A stretch of DNA of 64,000 bases from Trinickia mobilis (GTDB lineage Bacteria; Pseudomonadota; Gammaproteobacteria; Burkholderiales; Burkholderiaceae), in contig NZ_JAFLRF010000033.1 of assembly GCF_017315705.1 (NCBI RefSeq), forward strand, positions 1 through 64,000, written 5' to 3'. The position numbers were made by a program, and so were the translations under genes. Positions 41,721 through 50,314 of the stretch are shown in pieces. Numbering within the stretch: position 1 is the stretch's first letter; each line of letters begins with the position of its first letter. The notes beneath the pieces were generated by a model, which did no database searches, was not told the DNA's origin, and was given only the letters and a program-made list of their open reading frames with translations.

Positions 41721-43601
41721 TTACACCGCTCCGCGTCCGCCCATGCGCGGCTGCCAACGTGTGATGAGGCCGCGCTGCATCGAGTGAAGTTCGGTCTCGG
41801 TGAACACGTTGATGGAAACGTGCCGGGCCAGATAGTGCTCGAGCACCAGACCGAACAGGTAAGGGCTGATGCCGGAGAAGCCGGTTTCGTCGACGGTCAG
41901 TTCGCAGCGCACGCCGCGCCCGTAGACGAGCAGCCCGTGGCCGGGCAGGCGCCGCACCACGGGCTCGGTCCGCGCGCCGACGAGCGAGTCGATCTGCGCG
42001 GTCTGCTCGCGCTCGCCGGACGAGACGAACAGGCGCAGCATGTTGCGCAGCGCCTGGCCGCCGTCGCCGTGATCGAGCTCGGCAAGCGGCATGTAATTGA
42101 AGCTCAGCTGGCGAATCAGCCGCCACGCCGTTTCGCCTGCCGCATAGGGCGGCCGCGGCGCGCTCGGCGGATGCACGAGCCGCACGCCGTCGATCGGCAC
42201 CGAATCCGACATGATGAGATCGGTCATGCCGTTGCGCGGAATCACGCGCGGCAAGTCGCGGTTGGTCACCCAGGCTTCGACCGAGAGGTAGCGCATGTCG
42301 TCGGGGTACGGCGCTTCGGCTTGATCGACCAGCGAGACGTACACCTCGGTGCCGACGTACGGCGTGCGGGTGCCGTATTTGCGCGCATTGGCCGACAGCG
42401 CGCGCTGCTCGCGCCGGATCGAGAAATAGCGGCCGTGATTGCCGACGTCGCTGTGCAAGGTCTGGTAGAGCGGATTGAAGGTGATTTCCGCGGACGTCTC
42501 GGCCTTCTGGCCGAACACGCGCGAGACCGAGAAGATCTCGTAGTCGAGCGGCCGGGTGCGATCGGCGAGCAGGTGGAATTCGGTCAGGGCGCGGTTGACT
42601 TCGACGCGGTCGGTCCGCTTCGGGAACAGGTTGACGACCGGCGTGCAGAACAGCAGGAAACGCGACGCGTCGACGTGCGTGCTGAGCGCTTCCGGCAGGC
42701 GGTTGAGGAGCAGCACGATTTCGGCTTCCTTGCCGTCGATGCGCGAAAGCCCGGGCGCGAGCTGCGTCAGCGCGAAGAAGTAGAAGCGCTGGCGGCACGC
42801 GAAATACTCTTGCAGCAGGTTGTGCCCGTGAAAAGCGTTCCACGGCAGCGGCAGCAAGCCTTGATTCGATTGCAGGCCTTCGAAATCGACGGGCGTCTTG
42901 GCGACCACGTGGCCTTCGCCGCGGGCCGCGCCGTAGGCGCGCACCACCGACGCCACGCTGCCCGCGTGGATCAGCTCGAACAGATGCGAGGCGATGCGTT
43001 CGTCACCGCCGATGTAGACCGGCAGGCGCTCGAACCCGGTCATCTGGTTGAACTTCACCTCGCCGACCGTGCGCAAGCGCAGCCGCAGCGCGCCGCGCAT
43101 CGGCATGTGCGGCAGCAGATAGCGCTCGGTATCGGGAATATCGGGCGGGACGGCCGTGAGCTTGGCTTCGACGATCTCGATCGGCCACAGCGTCACGTCC
43201 TGGCCGCTGCGAAACTCGCAAGCGGTTTGCTCGCCTGCGGGAATCGCGGAGCGCAGCATGCTGTGGCGCGGCACCGTGAAGCCCTTGCTGAAGTCGCCTT
43301 CGCGCAGGCTCGGCCGCAGTTGCGCGACGGCGATCGACGGCGTGGGCGCGACGTAGTTCGGGTAGACGACCTCCAGCAGCCGCTCGGTGAAGCGCGGAAA
43401 TTCGGCGTCGAGCTTGAGCTGGGTTCGCGCCGACATGAAGCAGAAAGCCTCGATCAGCCGCTCGACGTACGGGTCGGCCACTTCGATGCCTTGCATGCCC
43501 AGGCGGCGCGCGATCTTCGGGTGCTGCTCGGCGAACTCGCCGGCCATCTCCCGCATGTAGGTCAACTCGCGACTGTAGTAATCGAGGAATTTGGGATCCA
43601 T
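41721..43601 (-). CDS. tssF: T6SS baseplate subunit TssF
   Basis: A 626-residue TssF/VasA protein with the characteristic N-terminus (DYYSRELTYMREMAGEFAEQ, HPKIARRLGM, DPYVERLIEAFCFMSAR) and the strongly conserved middle and C-terminal blocks. It is part of the TssKEFG baseplate wedge. A gap of 136 bp, mostly filled by the dispersed palindromic repeat, separates it from tssE. Confidence 0.94.
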   Translation of the reverse strand: MDPKFLDYYSRELTYMREMAGEFAEQHPKIARRLGMQGIEVADPYVERLIEAFCFMSARTQLKLDAEFPRFTERLLEVVYPNYVAPTPSIAVAQLRPSLREGDFSKGFTVPRHSMLRSAIPAGEQTACEFRSGQDVTLWPIEIVEAKLTAVPPDIPDTERYLLPHMPMRGALRLRLRTVGEVKFNQMTGFERLPVYIGGDERIASHLFELIHAGSVASVVRAYGAARGEGHVVAKTPVDFEGLQSNQGLLPLPWNAFHGHNLLQEYFACRQRFYFFALTQLAPGLSRIDGKEAEIVLLLNRLPEALSTHVDASRFLLFCTPVVNLFPKRTDRVEVNRALTEFHLLADRTRPLDYEIFSVSRVFGQKAETSAEITFNPLYQTLHSDVGNHGRYFSIRREQRALSANARKYGTRTPYVGTEVYVSLVDQAEAPYPDDMRYLSVEAWVTNRDLPRVIPRNGMTDLIMSDSVPIDGVRLVHPPSAPRPPYAAGETAWRLIRQLSFNYMPLAELDHGDGGQALRNMLRLFVSSGEREQTAQIDSLVGARTEPVVRRLPGHGLLVYGRGVRCELTVDETGFSGISPYLFGLVLEHYLARHVSINVFTETELHSMQRGLITRWQPRMGGRGAV

Positions 43602-43651
43602 GTCAGTACCTGCCGGGCCGCCGCAAACGTACCGGCACCCCCTTGGGGGGC

Positions 43652-43708
43652 GCTTTGCATGGGACCGGAGTAAGCGCTAAAGCGCTAACTCCGGCCGACA
43701 GCGAACGA
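43652..43708 (-). repeat. Dispersed palindromic intergenic repeat, copy 2
   Basis: These 57 bases are the exact reverse complement of 7233-7289. The palindromic core (CGGAGTAAGCGCT and AGCGCTAACTCCG on this strand) and the adjacent C-run/G-run block are conserved. It lies in the tssE-tssF gap, again inside an operon and in the same orientation relative to transcription as copy 1 (the flanking genes run on the minus strand). Confidence 0.75.
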
Positions 43709-43737
43709 AGAGAGCGTGCGAGTGGTTTCATTTCATT

Positions 43738-44256
43738 TCAGTTCTGCTTGCGTGAGCCCGGCTCGAGCGTGACTTTGTCCATCTCGACGTCGAACATGCT
43801 CTGGATGCGGAATTCGAGCGGGTAGGGCGACCACTGCATCAGCCCGTGAATCTCGAACGTGAGCTTGTTGTATCGCATCGGCTCTTTGCCGTTGACCGGA
43901 CGAATCCGAAGCGATTCGGGGATCAACCGCGGCTCGAAGCGCGTGATCGCGAGACGGATCAGCTTCTCGATCGATTCCCAGTTGCGATCGGTGAGATAAC
44001 TGCCCGACAGCGCGGGAATGCCGTAGTTGACGACCGAGGCCGCAGCGGCCGGGTGGCTGGACATGTCGATCTCGTCGTCGAGATTGGTCGTGTTGAGCAG
44101 CAGGCTCAAGTCGCGCTGGACGATGCGGCGCATGCCCTCGTGATCGGGGGCATACGCATCTGGGCGCTCGCTCTTGCGCTGCGGCTCATCGTCCAGCAGG
44201 CGGTCGAGCAGCGACGGCAAGTAGGCCTGCTTGTGCCAGGTCTCAGGCTGCCGCAT
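43738..44256 (-). CDS. tssE: T6SS baseplate protein TssE
   Basis: A 172-residue gp25-like protein: LPSLLDRLLDDEP near the N-terminus, VNYGIPALSG in the middle, and FEPRLIPESLRIRPV plus FEIHGLMQW in the lysozyme-like gp25 fold. It belongs to the baseplate wedge and starts sheath polymerisation. Its start overlaps the end of tagJ by 14 bp. Confidence 0.9.
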   Translation of the reverse strand: MRQPETWHKQAYLPSLLDRLLDDEPQRKSERPDAYAPDHEGMRRIVQRDLSLLLNTTNLDDEIDMSSHPAAAASVVNYGIPALSGSYLTDRNWESIEKLIRLAITRFEPRLIPESLRIRPVNGKEPMRYNKLTFEIHGLMQWSPYPLEFRIQSMFDVEMDKVTLEPGSRKQN

Positions 44257-45112
44257 CGCCGCTCTCGGTTGCCGGCGTCGCTTCGTCCTCGCGGATGAAC
44301 CGGCAGTGGCCGATTTCGAGGAGGCCGAAGTCGCCCTGATCCGTGCTCCAGGTCTTTTGGCCCAGCGCGATCACGCCGGTGTTGCCAACGTCGGTCCAGG
44401 TCGTTTCGCGCCCGAGCTTGATCGGCATCGGGCCGATTTCGGAGCCGGGATAGCGGGTCGGCAGATAGCCGCGCAGGACCGTCGCGTTGCGCAGGATCGC
44501 GGTGACCGGGCGCCAGACCAGATCGGTCAGCGTGGCGGCCGGCGTCAGCGTCAGCGACTTCATTTCGTCGAACGGAATCCAGCGGTAGCCGCCCGCGACC
44601 GCCATTTCGCAGATCGGGCCGAGCCGGCTGTCGCTCTCGGCGAGCCACTCGAATGCGCCCATTTGCGCGCTTTCGCCGCGCGTCGCCGGCGCTTCGTTCA
44701 GCGCGGCTTCGCGCAGGGCGTCGGCCTCGGCCAGCTTGCCCTCGCCGAGCTTCGCATTCGCTTGCAGCAGCGTCTCGACCCAGGCGGGATGCGGATCGAT
44801 GGAACCCGGCGTGCGCGTGCCCGCGAAGACTTCCGCGCGGAACATCTCACTCTGGATCAGACCGCGATGCAACTGAGCCTTGGCTTCGCCCTGCGGCTCC
44901 AGCGATGCCCACGTCTGCAGTTGCTTGAGCGCGCGCGCCCATGCGCCGTCGAGGCACAGCAGTTGGAACAGCAGCCAGCGCTCGCGCGCATTGGCGGGCT
45001 GCTTGCGGACGGTTTCGGCCGCGCGGGCCTTGAGGTCGCCGTAGGCCTGTGTTTGCAGCAGGTCGTGAAGCTTAGGCATGCCCGATGCGGGCAGCTCGGC
45101 GTCGCTTTTCAT
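44243..45112 (-). CDS. tagJ: T6SS accessory protein TagJ (ImpE/SciE)
   Basis: A 289-residue ImpE-family protein: an N-terminal helical TPR-like part (LQTQAYGDLKARAAETVRKQP, RWLLFQLLCLDGAWARAL) and a C-terminal part with GYRWIPFDEMKSL and DLVWRPVTAILRN. TagJ proteins in other T6SS bind TssB and the N-terminus of ClpV. The first ATG at 45112 overlaps tagK by 41 bp; an internal ATG at 45079 (MPKLHD) would reduce this to 8 bp and is an equally good start. Confidence 0.86.
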   Translation of the reverse strand: MKSDAELPASGMPKLHDLLQTQAYGDLKARAAETVRKQPANARERWLLFQLLCLDGAWARALKQLQTWASLEPQGEAKAQLHRGLIQSEMFRAEVFAGTRTPGSIDPHPAWVETLLQANAKLGEGKLAEADALREAALNEAPATRGESAQMGAFEWLAESDSRLGPICEMAVAGGYRWIPFDEMKSLTLTPAATLTDLVWRPVTAILRNATVLRGYLPTRYPGSEIGPMPIKLGRETTWTDVGNTGVIALGQKTWSTDQGDFGLLEIGHCRFIREDEATPATESGDAAA

Positions 45113-45623
45113 CTTCGGAGTCCTGTTCGTCGTATTGGGTGAAGTCGACCATCGGAATATGGCTGTCCACGCTAATCAGGTGATGTTCTTGGCGAGCCAG
45201 CATGGCCGGTTGCGGGAAGCGCTGGCTGGGCGCATTGCCGGGCGCGAGGAGCGCGAGAATCTCGTGATGCTCGTCCGCTTCGAAGACTTGGCCGCCGCCG
45301 AACGGGTCCAGGCTTTCCAGGACGGCATCGATGTTGCGGCCGTTGCCGAGCAGGTCTTCGAGCAGCGAGCCCTCGCCGTAGCGTTCCGGCGCGTCCATGA
45401 ACGGGTCGTCTGGCGGCGCGATGACCGGTGCGTTTTCTGTCGACACGTTTTTCAGCTCGTGGGCGGAGCCGCGCGTGCGATGCAAGAGCGCCTGCTGATA
45501 CTCCGCGCTCAGCGCGGCGAGCGGGTCCGTTTCGTCGCCGTCGAACTGAACCGGCCGGACGTACGTTTCGAGATCGCTTGCATCATTTGGGGCGATATTC
45601 CACCGCGCATAGTAGCCGGTCAT
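45072..45623 (-). CDS. TagK-domain T6SS-associated protein
   Basis: A 183-residue soluble protein, first gene of the reverse T6SS arm. The middle resembles the TagK domain: ALSAEYQQALLH, DDPFMDAPERYGEGSLLEDLL, NIDAVLESLDPFGGGQVFEADE and EILALLAPG. The function of TagK is not established; in other loci the domain can be joined to an FHA domain, which is absent here. The C-terminus is charged and probably flexible. The gene is divergent from tssH across a 303-bp gap. Confidence 0.6.
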   Translation of the reverse strand: MTGYYARWNIAPNDASDLETYVRPVQFDGDETDPLAALSAEYQQALLHRTRGSAHELKNVSTENAPVIAPPDDPFMDAPERYGEGSLLEDLLGNGRNIDAVLESLDPFGGGQVFEADEHHEILALLAPGNAPSQRFPQPAMLARQEHHLISVDSHIPMVDFTQYDEQDSEDEKRRRAARIGHA

Positions 45624-45926
45624 GGTTCGACAACTCTCTTGATGATCTTGAGGAAAGGACGCATGCCGGCGAGGCTGCGTGCGGGAATGCGCGTGACGAA
45701 AAATAGCCGAGCAGGAAGTGCACGCGCCGGAGTCCGTCTCGATGGGATGCTACTTCTCAGTGTGACGAGGAGATATCGGAATTGTCCTAAAGATGGGGCA
45801 GCGCCGCTGCGCTATCGTTGGGGCTCATCTGAGCTCTTTGCGTCTTTTCACTGCCTTATAAATTGCTTGGCAGTTCATAAGATGAGTCGATGAGTCAAGC
45901 CAATTAAATTGTTTATCGAGCGTCCT
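45624..45926. promoter_or_regulatory. Divergent tagK/tssH promoter region
   Basis: A 303-bp gap between divergent T6SS units, with no convincing gene. The half next to tssH (about 45760-45926) is AT-richer and holds the palindromic box described at 45776. I see no second copy of the box close to tagK, so the same site may serve both directions or tagK may use a promoter I cannot place. Confidence 0.45.
45776..45789 (+). promoter_or_regulatory. Palindromic box at the tssH promoter
   Basis: TCGGAATTGTCCTA shares the last 12 bases exactly with the tssB box at 20578-20591; only one base of the left arm differs from the TAGGA-N4-TCCTA palindrome. As there, its right edge runs into a -10-like sequence (TAAAGAT, 45788-45794). 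The tssH ATG is 138 bases further. Conservation of both the sequence and its position relative to the -10 argues for shared regulation. Confidence 0.5.
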
Positions 45927-48599
45927 ATGACCATTTCACGCCAGGCCCTGTTCGGCAAGCTCGGAGCCACGCTATTCAAGAGCATCGAGTCGGCCACGAC
46001 ATTCTCGAAATTGCGCGGCAACCCGTATGTCGAGCTCGTTCATTGGCTCCACCAATTGATGCAGCTTCCTGACAGCGACCTGCATCGCATTGTCCGGCAT
46101 TGCGGAATCGACCGCGCGGGGCTCGATCAAGACATGACCCGCGCGCTTTGCGCATTGCCGGCCGGCGCGAGTTCCATCAGCGATTTCTCCCACCATATCG
46201 AGACGGCGATCGAGCGCGCCTGGGTGCTCTCGGCGCTCGCCTTCGACGACGGCCGCATTCGCAGCGCGTGGCTCGTTGCCGCACTCGTGGAAACGCCCGA
46301 GCTGCGCCGCGTGCTGCTGTCCATTTCGGTTGCGTTCGGAAAGATTCCTGTCGACGGCTTGCACGAGGCGCTGCCGGCATGGATCGGCGGTTCGCCCGAG
46401 GCCGAGGACGCGCCCTACGGCCACAACGGCTTTGCATCGGGGGTGCCGGGCGAGGCGTCCCACGCCATGGCCGCGCCGGCCAAGGGCGGCTCGGCGCTCG
46501 AGCAGTTCTGCGCGGACCTGACGGCGCGCGCACGCGCCGGCGAGATCGACCCGGTCGTCGGCCGCGAGCTCGAGATTCGCACGATGATCGACGTCCTGCT
46601 GCGCCGCCGGCAGAACAATCCGCTCCTGACCGGCGAGGCCGGGGTCGGCAAGACGGCCGTGGTCGAGGGGCTGGCGCTCGCGATCGCGAGCGGCGACGTG
46701 CCGCCGAAGCTGGCCGGCGTGCGGCTGCTGAGCCTCGACGTCGGCGGCCTGCTCGCGGGCGCAAGCATGAAGGGGGAGTTCGAGGCGCGCCTGAAGTCCG
46801 TGCTGGAGGCGGCGGCGAAGTCGCCGGTGCCGGTCATTCTGTTCGTCGACGAAATCCATACGCTGATCGGCGCCGGCGGCCAGGCCGGCACCGGCGACGC
46901 GGCGAACCTGCTCAAGCCGGCCCTGGCGCGCGGCACGATCCGCACCGTCGGCGCGACGACTTGGGCCGAGTACAAGCGTCATATCGAGAAAGATCCCGCG
47001 CTCACGCGCCGTTTCCAGGTCCTGCAAGTGGGCGAGCCCGAGGAGGCAGCCGCCATCGACATGGTGCGCGGCCTCACGCAAACGTTCTCGAAACACCATG
47101 GCGTCGCCGTGCTGGATGAAGCGATTCGCGCTGCGGTGACGCTGTCGCATCGCTACATCCCGTCGCGCCAGCTGCCGGACAAGGCGATCAGCTTGCTCGA
47201 CACCGCGTGTGCGCGCGTCGCGCTGTCTCAATTTGCGCCGCCGCGCGAGTTGCAGGATGTGCGGCAGCGCCTGCAGTCTGCCCGCCTCGAATTGGCGCTG
47301 CTGGAGAAGGAAGCGCGCATCGGCCTCGACGGCAAGACGCTCGCGCCGGTTCGCGCACGCATCGAGGCGCTCGAGACCGAAGAGCACGCGATCGAAGCGC
47401 GCTGGCGCGCGCAGGCCGAAGCGGCCCAAGCGCTTTTGAGCGCGCGCGAGGCCGCTTGCGCCGAAGCTGAAGAGGAAGGCGAAGTTCCGGCGCAACCGTC
47501 CCTCGACGCGCTGCGCGCGCTCGAGCGCGCGCTGGCGGACCTGCAAGGCGATGCGCCGCTGGTGTTCCCGGAAGTGGGCGAAGCGATCGTCGCGGAAATC
47601 GTGTCGGACTGGACCGGCATTCCGGTCGGCCGGATGGTGACCGACGAAGTGCTTGCGGTCCGTTCGCTGCCGGCGACGCTGGAAGCGCGCGTGATCGGCC
47701 AGTCGGAAGCGATCCGGCAGATCTGCGAGCGCGTGCAGACCGCGCGTGCCGGCCTGACCGATCCGAAGAAGCCGCTCGGCGTGTTCCTGCTGGCGGGTCC
47801 GTCGGGCGTGGGCAAGACCGAGACGGCGCTGGCGCTGGCCGAGGCGCTGTACGGCGGCGAGCAGAACCTGATCACGATCAACATGAGCGAGTATCAGGAG
47901 GCGCACACGGTGTCGGGTCTCAAGGGCGCGCCGCCGGGTTATGTCGGTTACGGCGAAGGCGGCGTGCTGACCGAAGCGGTGCGCCGGCGGCCGTATTCGG
48001 TGGTGCTGCTCGACGAGGTCGAGAAGGCGCACCGCGACGTCCACGAAATGTTCTTCCAGGTCTTCGACAAGGGCTATATGGAAGACGGCGATGGCCGCTA
48101 TATCGACTTCCGCAACACGACCATCCTGCTGACAAGCAATGCCGGTTCGGATCTGACCGCGAGCCTGTGCGCCGACGAAGACCTGGCGCCGGACCTGGAA
48201 GGCCTGCGGACCGCGCTCACGCCGGCATTGCTGAAGGCGTTCCCGGCGGCGTTCCTCGGACGCGTGTCGGTCGTGCCGTACCAGCCGCTCGCGCAGCAGT
48301 CGCTGGCCCGGATCGTGCGCCTGCATCTCGATCGCGTCGTCGAGCGCATGGCGGAGCAGCAAGGCGTCGAGCTCTCGTACGACTGCCGCGTCGTCGACTA
48401 CATCGTTGGCCGTTGCCTCGTGCAGGAGACGGGCGCGCGCGTCCTGATCGGCTTCATCGAGCAGCACGTGCTGCCGCGGCTCGCGGCCCTGTGGCTCGAT
48501 GCGATGTCGTCGAAGCTGTCGTTCATGCGGGTGGCGATCGACGTCGCCGACGAGTCGGCAGCGCCTGCGGCCGCCCTGCTGTTCCGGGCGGAGCAATAA
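45927..48599 (+). CDS. tssH: T6SS sheath-disassembly ATPase ClpV
   Basis: An 890-residue ClpB/ClpV-type AAA+ protein that unfolds contracted TssBC sheaths. There are two ATPase modules: the first with Walker A GEAGVGKTAV and Walker B ILFVDEIHTLIGAG, the second with GPSGVGKTETALALAE and VVLLDEVEKAH. The N-terminal ClpV-specific domain and a shortened middle coiled coil are present. ATG at 45927 (MTISRQALFGKL) is preferred to the TTG six codons earlier. It starts a unit with the response regulator gene 37 bp downstream, separate from the main T6SS arms. Confidence 0.94.
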   Translation: MTISRQALFGKLGATLFKSIESATTFSKLRGNPYVELVHWLHQLMQLPDSDLHRIVRHCGIDRAGLDQDMTRALCALPAGASSISDFSHHIETAIERAWVLSALAFDDGRIRSAWLVAALVETPELRRVLLSISVAFGKIPVDGLHEALPAWIGGSPEAEDAPYGHNGFASGVPGEASHAMAAPAKGGSALEQFCADLTARARAGEIDPVVGRELEIRTMIDVLLRRRQNNPLLTGEAGVGKTAVVEGLALAIASGDVPPKLAGVRLLSLDVGGLLAGASMKGEFEARLKSVLEAAAKSPVPVILFVDEIHTLIGAGGQAGTGDAANLLKPALARGTIRTVGATTWAEYKRHIEKDPALTRRFQVLQVGEPEEAAAIDMVRGLTQTFSKHHGVAVLDEAIRAAVTLSHRYIPSRQLPDKAISLLDTACARVALSQFAPPRELQDVRQRLQSARLELALLEKEARIGLDGKTLAPVRARIEALETEEHAIEARWRAQAEAAQALLSAREAACAEAEEEGEVPAQPSLDALRALERALADLQGDAPLVFPEVGEAIVAEIVSDWTGIPVGRMVTDEVLAVRSLPATLEARVIGQSEAIRQICERVQTARAGLTDPKKPLGVFLLAGPSGVGKTETALALAEALYGGEQNLITINMSEYQEAHTVSGLKGAPPGYVGYGEGGVLTEAVRRRPYSVVLLDEVEKAHRDVHEMFFQVFDKGYMEDGDGRYIDFRNTTILLTSNAGSDLTASLCADEDLAPDLEGLRTALTPALLKAFPAAFLGRVSVVPYQPLAQQSLARIVRLHLDRVVERMAEQQGVELSYDCRVVDYIVGRCLVQETGARVLIGFIEQHVLPRLAALWLDAMSSKLSFMRVAIDVADESAAPAAALLFRAEQ

Positions 48600-48636
48600 G
48601 CGATCCGCGGCCCGCGCACAAAGGTTGGAGTGCAAA

Positions 48637-49359
48637 TTGAACGGAAACCGGACGCCGATACGCGTCGCCATTCTGGACGATCATGCCGTCGTCAGGCTTG
48701 GCATCCAGGCTCATCTTGCCGAGCAGCACGATATTGCGGTGGTCGCCAGCTTTGCGCATTCGCGCGAGCTGCTTGATTGGCTGCCGAAGAATCGAGTCGA
48801 CGTGCTCGTGCTCGATTACTCGCTCGGCCCGGACGAAATCGATGGCCTGAACCTCATTCAGATGATCCGGTCGCGCTTTGCGGATTGCCGGATCCTGGTG
48901 TCGTCGGCTTTCAATGCGCCGATGACCGTCGCCCTGACGGCCCGCGCCGGCGCGCGTGGCTTTTTCGGCAAGGACGAGAGCTTGCGCGACCTCGTTCGCG
49001 CGATTCGCAAGGTGCACGCGGGCGGCACCTACTTCAATTCGCTATTGGGAACGGACGCAGCCCCTCTTTCCCCGAGGCGGGCGAGCCGGCCTGAAGCGCC
49101 GGCCGGCGCGTGCATCGGGCATGGCGATGCAAGCGGCGATGCGAGCGGGGCGCCGCCGAGCGCCAAGCTTCTGCTGAGTCCGCGCGAATACGAGGTGCTG
49201 CGCTGTTGTCTCGCGGGCATGACGATCTCGGATATCGCGAGCAAGTTTTCGCGCAGCCCGAAGACGATCAGCGCACAAAAGCACGCGGCCTTTCGCAAGC
49301 TCGGTATTCGTTCCGACTACGAGCTCTATGGCGTGTCCGAGGAGATCAAGGCGACCTGA
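48637..49359 (+). CDS. LuxR-type response regulator, RcsB/BvgA-like
   Basis: A 240-residue two-component regulator. The receiver (about 8-125) has acidic residues Asp14-Asp15, phospho-acceptor Asp60 in VLVLDYSLG and the conserved Lys in GFFGKDESL. A Ser/Gly/Ala-rich linker leads to the C-terminal LuxR helix-turn-helix (LLSPREYEVLRCCLAGMT; SRSPKTISAQKHAAFRKLGI), where the KTIS-Q sequence is typical of RcsB, BvgA and EvgA. The start is TTG at 48637 with GGAG six bases before it. It is 37 bp after tssH and no sensor kinase gene is nearby. It is the natural candidate for the TAGGA-N4-TCCTA boxes in front of tssB and tssH. Confidence 0.83.
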   Translation: MNGNRTPIRVAILDDHAVVRLGIQAHLAEQHDIAVVASFAHSRELLDWLPKNRVDVLVLDYSLGPDEIDGLNLIQMIRSRFADCRILVSSAFNAPMTVALTARAGARGFFGKDESLRDLVRAIRKVHAGGTYFNSLLGTDAAPLSPRRASRPEAPAGACIGHGDASGDASGAPPSAKLLLSPREYEVLRCCLAGMTISDIASKFSRSPKTISAQKHAAFRKLGIRSDYELYGVSEEIKAT

Positions 49360-49433
49360 GGCATTTCGCACGCGTACTACGGTGTTTCGATAGATCGTGT
49401 TTTCACGCCGAGCGTGGCGACTGCCTTCCGAAC

Positions 49434-49467
49434 AAAAAAAGCCGCTCAAGCTGGCGGCTTGAGCGGC
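49434..49467 (-). terminator. Strong minus-strand Rho-independent terminator
   Basis: On the minus strand GCCGCTCAAG, a seven-base loop and CTTGAGCGGC form a perfect 10-bp stem followed by TTTTTTT. On the plus strand no T-run follows, so it is not the terminator of the response regulator gene. It must end a minus-strand transcript coming from about 49470-49800, where no convincing protein gene exists; a small RNA is possible. Confidence 0.65.
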
Positions 49468-49842
49468 AACGGAGGATTGCAACACTCGCTGCATGGCCCA
49501 AACAGACATGCAGGTCTTGAGTGTAGGCAGGTCAAGCGTCCGCAAGAATGAGATAACGCCTAAAAATCGCTTTTCTTCCCGTATTCGATTTCGAGATGTT
49601 TAGGCCGCCACCGGTCGATGGTCTCGATATGTCGTCCGCTATTTATAAAACGATAAGCGTCGCCGGAAAATGGCACGCTCGATCGTTTCGTTTGAACCAC
49701 TATTCGCCTGGCCTTATGCCCAATATCCGACGCATCAAGAGCGGATAGCGAGTGCCGCAAACGCAAGTTGAGCGCGTTCCGGAGCGGCGGGAGACACCGC
49801 GGCATGCGCGCCTGACTTCAATTGCGTGATAAGGATGGCGAA
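49468..49842. other. Intergenic stretch with no supported gene
   Basis: The gap from the response regulator to the chemoreceptor fragment is about 480 bases. Apart from the minus-strand terminator it holds an 81-codon minus-strand frame at 49560-49805 with no recognisable features. A -10-like TACACT on the minus strand near 49523 could start a short transcript ending at the terminator. Composition is more AT-rich than the flanks. Confidence 0.4.
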
Positions 49843-50157
49843 ATGAAATGGATCGACCAATCGACTGTCCTGAGAAGGCTGCTGGGCGCGTTCGGCGTCG
49901 TCATCGGCTTTGGCGTGCTCGTGGGGGCGGCCGGGTTGGCAAGCCTCGCGTCGATGCACCAGATCGCGGACGACATCGGCAGCCGCCACATGGACGGCCT
50001 CTATTGGATGGAGGAAGCGAACAAGCACAAGCTCGACACCGATCTCGCCGCCGCGAACATGGCCGTCGCGGTGTTCGATCTCGGCCGGCACGAGCGGCGC
50101 CGCGCGGGCGCGCTGCAAGGCGAACGGCAGGCGCTCGCCGATTGCGCGCCTTTCTGA
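49843..50157 (+). pseudogene. 5' fragment of a methyl-accepting chemotaxis protein gene
   Basis: The ATG at 49843, after AAGGA, opens a frame with a Burkholderia-type chemoreceptor start: a charged N-terminus, a membrane segment (LLGAFGVVIGFGVLVGAAGL) and the beginning of a periplasmic four-helix ligand domain (ASMHQIADDIGSRHMDGLYW, EEANKHKLDTDLAAANMAVA). It stops after 104 codons. The rest of the sensor, HAMP and signalling domains (normally more than 400 residues) are absent downstream, so this is a truncated remnant. Confidence 0.6.
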
Positions 50158-50238
50158 TTCGCTTGTCAGCGCCGGTGGCGCTCCTTAAACTCGCGCGTGA
50201 TTCCAATACCCGCGCCGCATCGAGCGTCGGACGCCCCG

Positions 50239-50290
50239 CGCCCGGCGCACCGACGCCCGGCGTATCCACGCCCGGCGCTTCCACGCCGCC
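50239..50290 (+). repeat. 15-bp tandem repeat upstream of the permease gene
   Basis: The nine-base sequence CGCCCGGCG recurs every 15 bases at 50239, 50254 and 50269, each time followed by six variable bases, with a partial fourth unit at 50284. It lies 25-75 bases before the permease start. No function is evident. Confidence 0.7.
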
Positions 50291-50314
50291 TAGAGCAAGA
50301 GGAGAACCCCCGCA

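Noticed and set aside
45972-48671. 899-codon minus-strand open frame opposite tssH
   Set aside because: Same reason; the plus strand encodes a complete ClpV with both ATPase modules.
49560-49805. 81-codon minus-strand frame
   Set aside because: Composition is not protein-like for this genome and it has no recognised domain; the terminator downstream is better explained by a short RNA.
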